Positions 35,964 to 49,961 of a stretch of 64,000 nucleotides of DNA are shown in pieces. Source of the stretch: Variovorax sp. PAMC26660 (GTDB lineage: Bacteria; Pseudomonadota; Gammaproteobacteria; Burkholderiales; Burkholderiaceae_C); the NCBI RefSeq assembly GCF_014302995.1, contig NZ_CP060295.1, positions 3,835,501 to 3,899,500 on the forward strand. The letters are read 5' to 3'. Both the position numbers and the translations under genes were made by a program. The notes beneath the pieces were generated by a model. The model saw only the letters and a list, made by a program, of their open reading frames with translations, searched no databases and had not been told where the DNA came from. Each line of letters starts with the position of its first letter. Within the stretch, counting starts at the first letter, position 1.

Positions 35964-37094
35964 ATGAGCCTGGCGGCCTATGCCTGCCACCCCGCGAAGT
36001 CGCGAGGGAGGCGCCATGCCGAGTCGCCCGCGCCCACGCGCGACGCCTTTCAACGCGACCGCGACCGCATCGTTCATTCGACGGCTTTTCGCCGGCTGGT
36101 CTACAAGACCCAGGTTTTCCTGAACCACGAAGGCGACCTGTTTCGCACGCGGCTGACGCATTCGCTGGAAGTCGCCCAATTGGGCCGTTCGATCGCCCGC
36201 GCTCTGCGCATCAACGAAGACCTGGTCGAGGCGATCGCGCTGGCGCACGACCTGGGCCACACGCCGTTCGGACACGCCGGGCAGGATGCGCTCAATGCCT
36301 GCATGGCCGGGCACGGCGGCTTCGAGCACAACCTGCAGAGCCTGCGCGTGGTCGATGCGCTCGAACACCGCTACCCGCAATACGACGGCCTGAACCTCAG
36401 CTTCGAGACCCGCGAAGGCATCCTCAAGCACTGTTCGCGCGCCAATGCGGAGCGCATCGAGGCCGCCGAGCCGCACGGCGTGGCGCGGCGCTTTCTGGAC
36501 CGCACGCAGCCCGCGCTCGAAGCGCAGTTGTGCAACCTGGCCGACGCCATTGCGTACAACGCCCATGACATCGACGACGGCGTGCGCTCGGGCCTCATCA
36601 CCGTCGAGCAACTGGCCGAGGTGGAGCTTTTCGAGCGCTATCGCCGCGAAGCTTTGGCCGAGCATCCGCAGTTGCAGGACCGGCGCGTGCTCTACGAAAC
36701 CATCCGGCGCATGCTGAGCGCGCAGGTCTACGACGTGATCGACGCGACGCGCGCAGCAATCGAAGCGCTCGCGCCGGTCGATGCCGACGCGGTGCGCAAC
36801 GCCCCGCCTATCGTCGCCTTCAGCGAAACGATGCAGGCGCAGTCGGACGAGCTCAAGCGTTTCCTGTTCCGCAATCTCTACCGGCATCCCCAGGTCACCC
36901 AGACCACCGACCAGGCGCAGGAGGTGGTGCGGGAGCTGTTCGAGGCGTATCTCGAACGCAGCGACGAGATGCCCGTCTCCTATGCCGATCGCCGCGACCG
37001 ACACCGTACCGTGGCCGACTACATCGCCGGCATGACCGATCGTTTCGCCATGCGCGAGCACGAGCGGCTCACCGGCCGTCGGGGCATCGCATGA
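35964..37094 (+). CDS. dgt: Deoxyguanosinetriphosphate triphosphohydrolase-like protein (dGTPase)
   Basis: A 376-residue HD-domain enzyme that hydrolyses dNTPs to nucleosides and triphosphate. The motif series is FRRLVYKTQVF, the first His in RTRLTHSLEVAQ, then HD in AHDLGHTPFGHAG, and NLADAIAYNAHDIDD as the last metal ligand. It resembles the type 2 (non-E. coli) family. ATG at 35964 follows an agggtg site; ATGA overlap with the MFS gene. Between aroB and dgt the same operon seems to continue. Confidence 0.92.
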   Translation: MSLAAYACHPAKSRGRRHAESPAPTRDAFQRDRDRIVHSTAFRRLVYKTQVFLNHEGDLFRTRLTHSLEVAQLGRSIARALRINEDLVEAIALAHDLGHTPFGHAGQDALNACMAGHGGFEHNLQSLRVVDALEHRYPQYDGLNLSFETREGILKHCSRANAERIEAAEPHGVARRFLDRTQPALEAQLCNLADAIAYNAHDIDDGVRSGLITVEQLAEVELFERYRREALAEHPQLQDRRVLYETIRRMLSAQVYDVIDATRAAIEALAPVDADAVRNAPPIVAFSETMQAQSDELKRFLFRNLYRHPQVTQTTDQAQEVVRELFEAYLERSDEMPVSYADRRDRHRTVADYIAGMTDRFAMREHERLTGRRGIA

Positions 37095-38347
37095 GCCGGA
37101 CCATGCCTGCACGCGTGCCAGCCGCTGTTTACGCCGTCCTGCTGGGGGGCGTCAGCGCGGCCTTGCATCTCGGCAAGCTGCCGCCTGCCGTGCCGGCACT
37201 GCAGGCATCGCTGGGCATCAGCCTCGTGGAGGCCGGCTTCCTGCTGTCGCTCGTGCAGGTGGCGAGCATGACCCTGGGGCTGATCGCCGGTCTCGCGGCC
37301 GACACCATCGGCCTGCGACGCAGCATGCTGACGGGGCTGGTGGTGCTGACGGTTGCCAGCCTGCTGGGCGGCGCGGTCGGCGCCGGGCTCGTGGGCGGGG
37401 CGCATGCGGTGCAATGGCTGCTGGTTTTGCGCGCCATCGAGGGCATCGGTTTCTTGCTGTCGGTCATGCCAGGGCCGGGACTGATTCGCGCGTTGACACC
37501 CCCAGGTGCCGACAAGGCCGCATTGGGGCTGTGGGGCGCCTACATGCCGCTCGGCGTGGCGCTTGCGTTGTTGCTCGGGCCGGCCTTGATTGCATGGGGC
37601 GGATGGGCCGACTGGTGGTGGCTGCTGTCCGTGGTGTCGGCTGCTGCGGCGCTTTGGGTCTGGCTGGTCGTGCCTTCCGACCGTCTCCGTACAGCCGCCG
37701 TGGGCAACGTGTCCGTCGGCTGGACGCCGCGTTTGCGTGCCACGGTCGGTGCGCGCGGGCCCTGGCTGATCGCGCTGACTTTCGCCGTGTATTCGGCCCA
37801 GTGGATGGCGGTGATCGGTTTCCTGCCCGCCATCTATGCCGGCGCGGGTGTGCCGTCCGGCTGGAACGCGGTGCTCACGGCGCTTGCGGCCGCAATGAAC
37901 ATCGTTGGAAACATCGCCGGTGGCCGCTGGCTGCAACGTGGTGTGGCGCCCGAGCGGCTGCTGCAATGGGGCTTTCTTGCGATGGCGCTGGGCGGCGTGG
38001 CGGCTTTCGCGCAAGTGGGGCAGGGCGCTGACGTGCTGAGCCTGCCGCCGGCGCTTCGCTACATCGCCGTCTGTGCTTTTTCTCTGGGCGGCGGCATGGT
38101 GCCGGCGACCCTCTTCCTGCTCGGCGTCCGGCTGGCGCCCAGTCCGACCACGGTGTCCACAACGGTCGGGCTGATGCAGCAGGCGTCCTCGCTCGGCCAG
38201 TTCCTGGCACCACCAGCGGTCGCCTGGGTGGCCCACCGCGTCGGCGGCTGGCACTGGACCTGGACCGCCACGCTGGCCTGCTCGCTGGCCGGCATGGCGC
38301 TCGCGCGGCGTCTGGGGCGGATTCGCCCTGCGGCGGAGGTGGCATGA
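37091..38347 (+). CDS. Major facilitator superfamily transporter (CynX/NimT-like)
   Basis: A 418-residue inner-membrane protein with about 12 hydrophobic segments. The loop between TM2 and TM3 reads GLAADTIGLRRSML, a version of the MFS motif A. Similar to the CynX/NimT branch, whose members move small anions or drugs. Substrate unknown. Overlaps the genes on both sides by 4 bases (ATGA), so it belongs to the aro-dgt transcript. Confidence 0.85.
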   Translation: MSRTMPARVPAAVYAVLLGGVSAALHLGKLPPAVPALQASLGISLVEAGFLLSLVQVASMTLGLIAGLAADTIGLRRSMLTGLVVLTVASLLGGAVGAGLVGGAHAVQWLLVLRAIEGIGFLLSVMPGPGLIRALTPPGADKAALGLWGAYMPLGVALALLLGPALIAWGGWADWWWLLSVVSAAAALWVWLVVPSDRLRTAAVGNVSVGWTPRLRATVGARGPWLIALTFAVYSAQWMAVIGFLPAIYAGAGVPSGWNAVLTALAAAMNIVGNIAGGRWLQRGVAPERLLQWGFLAMALGGVAAFAQVGQGADVLSLPPALRYIAVCAFSLGGGMVPATLFLLGVRLAPSPTTVSTTVGLMQQASSLGQFLAPPAVAWVAHRVGGWHWTWTATLACSLAGMALARRLGRIRPAAEVA

Positions 38348-38919
38348 CCGGCCCGGCGACAATATCCGCCGCCCAGGCCGAAGCCGATACGCGGCGCTGG
38401 CTCGAACGCGCGGTGATCGGCCTCAACCTGTGCCCGTTCGCAAAGGCGGTGCATGTGAAGGCGCAGATCTACTACGCCATCTACCTGCCCACAGAGGAGG
38501 CCGACCTGATGGATACGCTTCTTTCCGAAGCCAGCGAGCTCGCAGCCCTCGACGCCACCGTGCGCGACACCACCCTTCTGATAGCACCCAACACCTTGGC
38601 GGATTTTCTGGACTTCAACGATTTCACGGCGCGTGCCGAGCGCCGCCTTGCACGCGCGGGCTTCGACGGCGTGTTCCAACTGGCGAGCTTTCATCCGCAG
38701 TTCCAGTTCGGCGGCACCGAGATCGACGACATCGGCAATGCCACCAACCGCGCGCCTTACCCCACGCTGCACCTGCTGCGCGAAGACAGCGTGAGCCGTG
38801 CGGTCGAGGCGTTTCCCGAAGCGGAAGCGATCTTCGAGCGCAACATCGACACGCTCGAGGCGCTGGGCGCGTCGGGCTGGAAGGCGCTGGACGTCGGTGC
38901 CGGGAGTGCCAAGCCATGA
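38344..38919 (+). CDS. DUF1415 family protein
   Basis: A 191-residue cytoplasmic protein. The opening RRWLERAVIGLNLCPFAKAV and later FDGVFQLASFHPQFQFGGT are the marks I associate with DUF1415, a family conserved in proteobacteria with no known activity. The Cys-Pro-Phe segment and several His in the core could bind metal. ATGA overlaps on both sides link it to the MFS and methyltransferase genes. Confidence 0.85.
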   Translation: MTGPATISAAQAEADTRRWLERAVIGLNLCPFAKAVHVKAQIYYAIYLPTEEADLMDTLLSEASELAALDATVRDTTLLIAPNTLADFLDFNDFTARAERRLARAGFDGVFQLASFHPQFQFGGTEIDDIGNATNRAPYPTLHLLREDSVSRAVEAFPEAEAIFERNIDTLEALGASGWKALDVGAGSAKP

Positions 38920-39800
38920 ACACCAAGGCCCCGACCCCACCCGTGAAAACCAACAAAGCGGCCAAGGCCGATGCAGAACTGTCCGAAGTCCTGCGCGAGG
39001 GCCAGTCCATCGAACTGCTGAAGGAGCTGCACATCCTCACGCGCGAGGGCCGGCTCAACCAGGACTCGCGGCGCAAGCTCAAGCAGGTCTACCACCTGTT
39101 CCAGTTCATCGAGCAACTGCTGCGTGAGCTGCCTGAAGGAGGCACTGGCGCCACGCTGGCCGACCACGGCGCAGGCAAGTCCTATCTCGGCTTCATCATC
39201 TACGACCTGTTCTTCCGGGCGCGCCAGGGCGGTCACGTCTACGGCATCGAGACGCGCGCCGAACTGGTCGAAAAATCGAGGGCGCTTGCACAACGCCTGG
39301 GTTTCGGGCGCATGTCGTTCCTGAACCTGACCGTCGCCGAATCGGCCCAGGCCAGCGAACTGCCCGATCAGATCGATGTGGTCACCGCGCTGCACGCTTG
39401 CGACACTGCCACCGACGACGCCATTGCCTTCGGTCTCGCCAAGAAGGCGCGCTGCATGGTGCTGGTGCCCTGCTGCCAGGCCGAAGTGGCTGCCTGCCTG
39501 CGCGAAACCAAGGCGTTGGCGCTGTCGCGCACGCCGCTGGCCGAGCTGTGGCGCCATCCGCTGCACACGCGCGAGATCGGCAGCCAGCTCACCAACGTGC
39601 TGCGCTGCCTGTACCTGGAAGCCAACGGCTACAGCGTGACCGTGACCGAGCTGGTCGGCTGGGAACACAGCATGAAGAACGAGCTGATCCTGGCGCGCTA
39701 CACCGGCCAGCGCAAGGCGAGCGCTGCGACGCGGCTGGGCGAGCTGCTGTCGCAGTTCGGGCTCGACACGCTGGGCGACACGCGCTTCCGCCTGAACTGA
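38916..39800 (+). CDS. SAM-dependent methyltransferase (Methyltransf_32-like)
   Basis: A 294-residue protein. A helical N-terminal part (about 15-75) is followed by a Rossmann domain: SAM motif I is LADHGAGKSYLGFII (about 82-96), motif II YGIETRAELV, and VVTALHACDTATDDAIAF forms motif IV. This DHGAGK/CDTAT pattern is that of a family related to GSTCD/METTL25, acting on RNA or protein. The target is unknown. Ends 7 bases from the convergent DUF1266-like gene. Confidence 0.8.
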   Translation: MNTKAPTPPVKTNKAAKADAELSEVLREGQSIELLKELHILTREGRLNQDSRRKLKQVYHLFQFIEQLLRELPEGGTGATLADHGAGKSYLGFIIYDLFFRARQGGHVYGIETRAELVEKSRALAQRLGFGRMSFLNLTVAESAQASELPDQIDVVTALHACDTATDDAIAFGLAKKARCMVLVPCCQAEVAACLRETKALALSRTPLAELWRHPLHTREIGSQLTNVLRCLYLEANGYSVTVTELVGWEHSMKNELILARYTGQRKASAATRLGELLSQFGLDTLGDTRFRLN

Positions 39801-39807
39801 CTGAATC

Positions 39808-40527
39808 TCAGGTGGAGCGAGGCGTTTCGCGCGACGCCAGCAACTCGGCCAGCGAATCGCGTTCGGGCCAAGCCACAGTCTTCCACGGGCTGCGTTCGCT
39901 CTCCAGCAGCTTCTGCGCCATCGAGGCCAGCAGCTTGCGGCCGACGAAATTGCTGCCCGGCGCCTCGCGTTCACCCGCGAGGAAGCTCTGGGCATAGTTG
40001 TCCCAGCCACTGAAGCGCTCGACGGCCAACTCCACGGCCGGCACCAGCCATTCCAGTGCCGCCTGTGCACTGACATAGCCCACCGCTGCCGCGCCCGTGG
40101 CCAGGTGGCTGGCGCGTCCGATCCAGAGGGCCAGGTCGTCGTCGCTGGGTTGCGAGGGAAGGCCGTGGACGATTTCCGTCACCGCGGCCTCGGCGCCCTC
40201 GCGCTCCGTGACCGAGAAATCGCGCGCCAGCAGCTTCTTCCAGGGTTCGATCTCTTTCGCGGGAATGTCGACGCACAGCAGGTGCACCGCGCTGCGCTGC
40301 ATCTCCTCGGCTTCCCGCAGGTCGGACGCGAAGGTCTCGCGGTACACGGCCGCCAGTGCCACGGCGAAGTTCTCGAAGCGCGACGAGGCCGCAAGACGCG
40401 TCTCCAGCGCCGCATTGCCTTCCTGCCGTGCCGTCTCGCGCTCGGCCGCCTCCTGCGCCAGTTCGGCTTTTCCCTCTGCCAGGCCTTCCTTTGCCGAATC
40501 GATCAATTCCTTGAAAAACTTGAACAT
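39808..40527 (-). CDS. Uncharacterised protein, DUF1266-like
   Basis: A 239-residue soluble protein. The N terminus (residues 1-45) is an amphipathic, charged helix (KEGLAEGKAELAQEAAERE). The central part has ARASHLATGAAAVGYVSAQAA, and then SGWDNYAQSFLAGERE, which resembles the WxxF/YxxSYxxGR block of DUF1266. Family assignment is tentative. ATG at 40527 gives MFKFFKELIDSAKEG. No signal peptide, single-gene unit divergent from the RAYT gene. Confidence 0.6.
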   Translation of the reverse strand: MFKFFKELIDSAKEGLAEGKAELAQEAAERETARQEGNAALETRLAASSRFENFAVALAAVYRETFASDLREAEEMQRSAVHLLCVDIPAKEIEPWKKLLARDFSVTEREGAEAAVTEIVHGLPSQPSDDDLALWIGRASHLATGAAAVGYVSAQAALEWLVPAVELAVERFSGWDNYAQSFLAGEREAPGSNFVGRKLLASMAQKLLESERSPWKTVAWPERDSLAELLASRETPRST

Positions 40528-40595
40528 TCGCAGCTCCCCAGACTTGTTGGTAAACGGGCCGCTTAGGATACAAGCCCTGCGCCACAACCCATCCC

Positions 40596-41291
40596 ATGGC
40601 CCGTCTACCCCGTCTCACGCTGGCCGACATGCCGCACCACGTGATCCAGCGCGGCAACAACCGCCAGCCGATCTTTGTCGATCGCGCGGACCACGAGAGG
40701 CTGCTCGGCCTGCTGGCCGAGAACGCAGCGCGCTTTGGTGTCGCGCTGCACGCTTATGTGCTGATGGACAACCACTTTCACCTGCTGGCCACGCCGAACA
40801 GCGCCACCGGCCTGCCGCAGTTCATGCAGTCGGTGGGGCGCAGCTACGTGCGCTACTTCAATGACCGCCACGGCCGCAGCGGCACCCTGTGGGAAGGGCG
40901 CTACCGGTCGACGCTGATCCAGACCGATCGCTACCTGATGACCTGCATGGCCTACATCGACCTCAACCCTGTGCGGGCGGGGATGGTGACCGATGCGCGC
41001 GACTTCCCCTGGTCCAGCCACGGCCACTACGCCGGACTGCGGCACGACCGGCTGTTGACGCCGCATCCGCTGTACTGGGAACTGGGCAACACGCCATTCG
41101 CGCGAGAGGCGGCCTACGTCGACTTGGTGCGCGGCGGGGTGCGGGCGGCTGACCAGACTGCGCTGACCGAGGCCACTTTGCGGGGCTGGGCGGCAGGCGA
41201 CGTCGATTTTCTCGACTCGCTTCAGAAGGCCACGGACCGCCGCGTGGTCAAGGCCAAGGCGGGCCGACCGCCTTCCAGCCCCATTTCCTGA
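40596..41291 (+). CDS. REP-associated tyrosine transposase (RAYT, Y1/IS200-like domain)
   Basis: A 231-residue single-strand DNA transposase of the Y1 family. It has the HUH-type metal motif His60-Phe61-His62 in MDNHFHLL, catalytic Tyr120 in AYIDLNPVRAGM, and the family opening HHVIQRGNNRQPIF. RAYTs are domesticated, single-copy genes thought to spread REP palindromes, rather than ordinary insertion sequences. All key residues are present. Downstream lies an AT-rich block (41339-41412) with repeated half-sites. Confidence 0.85.
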   Translation: MARLPRLTLADMPHHVIQRGNNRQPIFVDRADHERLLGLLAENAARFGVALHAYVLMDNHFHLLATPNSATGLPQFMQSVGRSYVRYFNDRHGRSGTLWEGRYRSTLIQTDRYLMTCMAYIDLNPVRAGMVTDARDFPWSSHGHYAGLRHDRLLTPHPLYWELGNTPFAREAAYVDLVRGGVRAADQTALTEATLRGWAAGDVDFLDSLQKATDRRVVKAKAGRPPSSPIS

Positions 41292-41338
41292 GCGTTCAGA
41301 GGCTCAAGCCGTTGCAGTGACTTGGCCTTTTGCTCCTG

Positions 41339-41412
41339 TTTTTAATACGTCCCTAATTTAATTCTGACAAGAAAACTCGGGATTTAATAAGAATCTGACC
41401 CCTATTAAAATG
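41339..41412 (+). repeat. AT-rich RAYT-associated tail with repeated half-sites
   Basis: The block after the transposase contains two partly similar, A/T-flanked cores: tttttaatacgtccctaatt (from 41339) and gaatctgacccctattaaaa (41391-41410). In the reverse reading both are TA-GGG-rich cores ending in ATTAAA. I recall such tails after RAYT-type genes, but their function is unknown. The base composition differs sharply from the neighbourhood. Confidence 0.5.
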
Positions 41413-41413
41413 T

Positions 41414-41442
41414 TTGGCATTCTTTGTGCATCGCAATATGCT
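41414..41442 (+). promoter_or_regulatory. Candidate sigma-70 promoter of gltBD
   Basis: TTGGCA (41414-41419; 5 of 6 to consensus), a 17-base spacer and TATGCT (41437-41442; 4 of 6) give a leader of about 26 bases before the gltB ATG, directly after the RAYT tail. Confidence 0.6.
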
Positions 41443-41474
41443 CCCTTTCCCTGCGAAAACTGAAGGAGTGCGCC

Positions 41475-46214
<4,740 letters not shown>

Positions 46215-46249
46215 GCGGCAACGACACACGAAGAACAGAGGACAGCACG

Positions 46250-47728
46250 ATGGGAAAAATCACCGGCTTCATGGAGCATGAGCGCATCGAAGAGGGCTAC
46301 AAGCCGATCGACGAGCGCGTCAAGCATTACAAGGAATTCGTTGTCGGCCTGACACCCGAGCAGGCCAAGGTGCAGGGTGCGCGTTGCATGGACTGCGGCA
46401 CGCCGTTCTGCAACAGCGGCTGCCCGGTCAACAACATCATTCCGGACTTCAACGACCTCGTGTATCGCGATGATTGGCAGAACGCCTTCGCGGTGCTCGA
46501 CTCGACCAACAACTTCCCCGAGTTCACTGGCCGCATCTGCCCCGCGCCTTGCGAGGCAGCCTGCGTGCTCAACGTGAACGACGACGCGATCGGCATCAAG
46601 TCGATCGAGCACGCGATCGTCGACCGCGCCTGGGACGAAGGCTGGGTCGCGCCGCGCATCGCCAAGCACAAGACCGGCAAGAAGGTCGCTGTGGTCGGGG
46701 CCGGCCCTGCCGGCATGGCTGCAGCGCAACAACTGGCGCGCGTCGGCCACGACGTGACGCTGTTCGAGAAGAACGACCGCATCGGCGGGCTGCTGCGCTA
46801 CGGCATTCCCGACTTCAAGATGGAGAAGACGCACATCGATCGCCGCGTCGAGCAGATGAAGGCCGAAGGCGTGACCTTCCGCACTGGCGTGATGGTCGGC
46901 GCCGCGAAAGACCCGCTGGGCAAGGGCTCCAAGGTCACAAACCTGGCCAAGGAAATCGTCACGCCCGAACAATTGCAGAAAGAGTTCGACGCCGTGCTGC
47001 TCACCGGTGGTGCCGAGCAATCGCGCGATCTGCCGGTGCCCGGTCGCGACCTCGATGGCATCCATTTCGCGATGGAGTTCCTGCCGCAGCAGAACCGCGT
47101 CAACGCGGGTGACAAGGTCAAAGGCCAATTGCGCGCCGACGGCAAGCACGTGATTGTCATTGGCGGTGGCGACACCGGTTCCGATTGCGTGGGCACCAGC
47201 AACCGCCACGGCGCTGCCAGCGTCACGCAGTTCGAGCTGATGCCTCAGCCGCCCGAAGAAGAGAACCGTCCGATGACCTGGCCGTACTGGCCGATCAAGC
47301 TGCGCACCAGCTCCAGCCATGAAGAAGGATGCGAGCGCGAGTTTGCGATCTCCACGAAGGAATTCATTGGTGAGAAGGGCAAGGTCACCGGCCTGAAGAC
47401 GGTTCGCGTCGAATGGAAGGACGGCCGCATGCAGGAAGTGGCCGGCAGCGAGCAGATCCTCAAGGCCGACCTCGTGCTGCTGGCCATGGGGTTCATCAGC
47501 CCAGTCGCTACTGTTCTCGATGCCTTCGGTGTCGAGAAGGACGCACGCGGCAATGCCAAGGCCACGGTCGACTTCATCGGCGGCTATGCCACGAACGCGC
47601 CGAAGGTGTTTGCCGCCGGCGACATTCGCCGTGGCCAGTCGCTGGTTGTGTGGGCCATTCGCGAGGGCCGTCAAGCCGCGCGTTCAGTGGATGAATTTCT
47701 GATGGGTTTCAGCGACTTACCTCGCTGA
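46250..47728 (+). CDS. gltD: Glutamate synthase (NADPH), small subunit
   Basis: A 492-residue flavoprotein that delivers NADPH electrons to GltB. Cys-rich N terminus ([22 protein letters not shown]) holds two [4Fe-4S] clusters; then the FAD motif [15 protein letters not shown] and the NADPH motif [14 protein letters not shown]-terminal FAD block is [19 protein letters not shown]. Last gene of the gltBD unit, which ends at the terminator downstream. Confidence 0.97.
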   Translation: MGKITGFMEHERIEEGYKPIDERVKHYKEFVVGLTPEQAKVQGARCMDCGTPFCNSGCPVNNIIPDFNDLVYRDDWQNAFAVLDSTNNFPEFTGRICPAPCEAACVLNVNDDAIGIKSIEHAIVDRAWDEGWVAPRIAKHKTGKKVAVVGAGPAGMAAAQQLARVGHDVTLFEKNDRIGGLLRYGIPDFKMEKTHIDRRVEQMKAEGVTFRTGVMVGAAKDPLGKGSKVTNLAKEIVTPEQLQKEFDAVLLTGGAEQSRDLPVPGRDLDGIHFAMEFLPQQNRVNAGDKVKGQLRADGKHVIVIGGGDTGSDCVGTSNRHGAASVTQFELMPQPPEEENRPMTWPYWPIKLRTSSSHEEGCEREFAISTKEFIGEKGKVTGLKTVRVEWKDGRMQEVAGSEQILKADLVLLAMGFISPVATVLDAFGVEKDARGNAKATVDFIGGYATNAPKVFAAGDIRRGQSLVVWAIREGRQAARSVDEFLMGFSDLPR

Positions 47729-47789
47729 TTTTTGTTTCAATTCGGCGGCCACCGTCGTGGCCCCGTTATCATCCGCTGGAAAACCGCAT

Positions 47790-47822
47790 GCCGGGATGCT
47801 TGAAAAAGCGCCCGGCTTTTTT
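47790..47822 (+). terminator. Intrinsic terminator of gltBD
   Basis: The stem gccggg (47790-47795) and cccggc (47811-47816), with inner gct/agc pairing, is followed by six T. It lies 7 bases ahead of the mlaF start, so mlaF must begin downstream of it. It separates gltBD from the mla operon. Confidence 0.75.
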
Positions 47823-47828
47823 ATTGAG

Positions 47829-48656
47829 ATGGACCCAGCCACCCAGCCACTTCCCTTCGTAGAGTTTCGAGACGTCACGTTCGGCTACGGCGCGCGCGCG
47901 ATTCTCGATGGCGTGTCGTTCACCGTGCCGCGTGGCAAGGTGACGGCGTTGATGGGAGCCTCGGGTGGCGGCAAGACCACGGTCTTGCGATTGATCGGCG
48001 GACAGCAACGCGCACAGCGTGGCGAAGTCCTGTTCGATGGTCAGGATGTCGTCAGGTTCGACGCAAAGGCGCTCTACGCAGCGCGGCGTCGCATGGGCAT
48101 GCTGTTTCAGTTCGGCGCCCTGTTCACCGACATGAGCGTGTTCGACAACGTGGCCTTTCCGTTGCGCGAACACACGCAATTGTCTGAAGCGCTGGTGCGC
48201 GACATCGTGCTCATGAAGCTCGATGCCGTCGGCCTGCGCGGTGCACGCGACCTGATGCCCAGCGAGGTGTCGGGCGGCATGGCGCGGCGCGTGGCACTGG
48301 CGCGTGCCATCGCGCTCGACCCCGACCTCGTGATGTACGACGAACCCTTCGCCGGTCTCGATCCGATTTCGCTCGGCACCGCCGCGCGACTGATCCGCCA
48401 GCTCAACGACACGCTCGGGCTGACCAGCATCATCGTGTCGCACGATGTCGAGGAAACCTTCCGCATCGCCGATCACGTGATCATCCTGGCCAACGGCGGC
48501 ATCGCTGCGCAAGGCGCGCCCGCCGAAGTGCGCAACAGCGCCGATCCGCTGGTGCATCAGTTCGTGAATGCACTGCCCGATGGGCCGGTGCGCTTTCACT
48601 ATCCGGGTGCGAGCATCGAAGACGATTTCGGTCCCGTGGTCGGAGGTCGGTCATGA
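47829..48656 (+). CDS. mlaF: Phospholipid ABC transporter ATPase MlaF
   Basis: A 275-residue ATPase for moving phospholipid between outer and inner membrane. Walker A GASGGGKTT, Q-loop MLFQFGALF, signature VSGGMARRVALARA, Walker B LVMYDEPFAGLD, H-loop IVSHDVEET. Start ATG 47829 is preferred because in-frame upstream starts (47796, 47757) lie inside or before the terminator hairpin. First gene of mlaFEDACB; overlap with mlaE is 4 bases. Confidence 0.93.
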   Translation: MDPATQPLPFVEFRDVTFGYGARAILDGVSFTVPRGKVTALMGASGGGKTTVLRLIGGQQRAQRGEVLFDGQDVVRFDAKALYAARRRMGMLFQFGALFTDMSVFDNVAFPLREHTQLSEALVRDIVLMKLDAVGLRGARDLMPSEVSGGMARRVALARAIALDPDLVMYDEPFAGLDPISLGTAARLIRQLNDTLGLTSIIVSHDVEETFRIADHVIILANGGIAAQGAPAEVRNSADPLVHQFVNALPDGPVRFHYPGASIEDDFGPVVGGRS

Positions 48657-49435
48657 GTTGGTGGAAGCCTGCCGATATCGGCTACGCGGTGCGCAGCAAG
48701 CTGACCGGCATCGGCTTTGCCGCGAAGCTGTTCATTCGTTTGTCGTTGCAGGGCGCGCAGAGCCTGCGCCGCTTCAGCCTCGTGCGCGACCAGATCCATT
48801 TCCTGGGCAACTATTCGCTCGCGATCATCGCGGTGTCGGGCCTGTTTGTCGGCTTCGTGCTCGGCCTGCAGATGTATTACGCGCTGCAGCGATATGGGTC
48901 TTCCGAAGCGCTCGGCCTGCTGGTCACCCTGAGCCTCGTGCGCGAACTCGGGCCTGTGGTCGCAGCGTTGCTTTTCACCGGTCGCGCCGGTACGTCGCTC
49001 ACTGCGGAGATCGGTCTCATGAAGGCCGGCGAGCAATTGAGCGCGATGGAAATGATGGCGGTCGACCCGGTCCAGCGCATCCTTGCGCCGCGCTTCTGGG
49101 CCGGCATCATCACCATGCCGCTGTTGGCCGCCGTGTTCAGCGCGGTCGGCATCATGGGCGGCTACGTGGTGGGCGTGCTGATGCTGGGCGTGGACCCGGG
49201 CGCGTTCTGGGGCCAGATGCAGGGCGGCGTCGACGTGTGGCGCGATGTCGGCAACGGCGTCATCAAGAGCATCGTCTTCGGTTTCACCGTGACCTTCATC
49301 GCATTGCTGCAGGGCTACGAGGCCCAGCCCACGCCCGAAGGCGTGTCGCGTGCGACCACGCGAACCGTGGTGATGGCGTCGCTGGCGGTGCTGGGGCTCG
49401 ACTTCCTGCTGACCGCCATGATGTTCAGTATTTAA
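48653..49435 (+). CDS. mlaE: Phospholipid ABC transporter permease MlaE
   Basis: A 260-residue integral membrane protein of the MlaE/YrbE family, with the coupling helix LGLLVTLSLVRELGPVVAALLFTGRAGTS-type motif (split over residues about 85-115) and about five TM segments. Forms MlaFEDB with the ATPase, MlaD ring and MlaB. ATGA overlap with mlaF. Confidence 0.95.
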   Translation: MSWWKPADIGYAVRSKLTGIGFAAKLFIRLSLQGAQSLRRFSLVRDQIHFLGNYSLAIIAVSGLFVGFVLGLQMYYALQRYGSSEALGLLVTLSLVRELGPVVAALLFTGRAGTSLTAEIGLMKAGEQLSAMEMMAVDPVQRILAPRFWAGIITMPLLAAVFSAVGIMGGYVVGVLMLGVDPGAFWGQMQGGVDVWRDVGNGVIKSIVFGFTVTFIALLQGYEAQPTPEGVSRATTRTVVMASLAVLGLDFLLTAMMFSI

Positions 49436-49472
49436 AGGGGCCAGGGCCTCATCGTTCTAGAGAGTGCAAACC

Positions 49473-49961
49473 ATGCAACGTTCCAACAATGACATCTGGG
49501 TCGGCCTGTTCGTGCTGATCGGCGGGGCCGCATTGCTGTTCCTCGCGCTGCAGTCGGCCAACCTGCTGAGCCTGAATTTCCAGAAGACCTACGCGGTCAC
49601 CGCGCGCTTCGACAACATCGGCGGGCTCAAGCCGCAGACGGCGGTCAAGAGCGCGGGTGTGGTGGTCGGCCGAGTGGAATCAATCTCCTTCGACGACAAG
49701 ACCTTTCAGGCCAGCGTGACGCTGGCATTGCAAAACCGTTACAGTTTTCCCAAGGACAGCTCGCTCAAGATCCTGACCAGTGGCTTGCTCGGAGAGCAGT
49801 ACATCGGGATCGAGGCGGGCGCCGAGGAGAAGAACTTGCAGGCCGGCGACACCATCACTTCGACCCAGTCGGCCGTGGTGCTGGAAAACCTGATCAGCCA
49901 GTTCCTCTACAGCAAGGCAGCCGAGGGAAATACGGCGCCTGGTACAGCGAATAAAAAATGA
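49473..49961 (+). CDS. mlaD: Phospholipid ABC transporter MCE protein MlaD
   Basis: A 162-residue protein with one N-terminal TM (about 9-30) and a single MCE domain (about 38-115, with TARFDNIGGLKPQTAVKSAGV and LTSGLLGEQYIGIE). Hexamers form the periplasmic lipid channel. The ATG at 49473 is chosen; a GTG at 49464 adds three residues. The C-terminal tail ends in an Ala/Thr-rich stretch. Overlaps mlaA by 4 bases. Confidence 0.93.
   Translation: MQRSNNDIWVGLFVLIGGAALLFLALQSANLLSLNFQKTYAVTARFDNIGGLKPQTAVKSAGVVVGRVESISFDDKTFQASVTLALQNRYSFPKDSSLKILTSGLLGEQYIGIEAGAEEKNLQAGDTITSTQSAVVLENLISQFLYSKAAEGNTAPGTANKK

Noticed and set aside
40528..41474. Recent insertion-sequence event at the RAYT gene
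   Set aside because: No terminal inverted repeats or target duplication were found; composition of the gene itself matches its neighbours.
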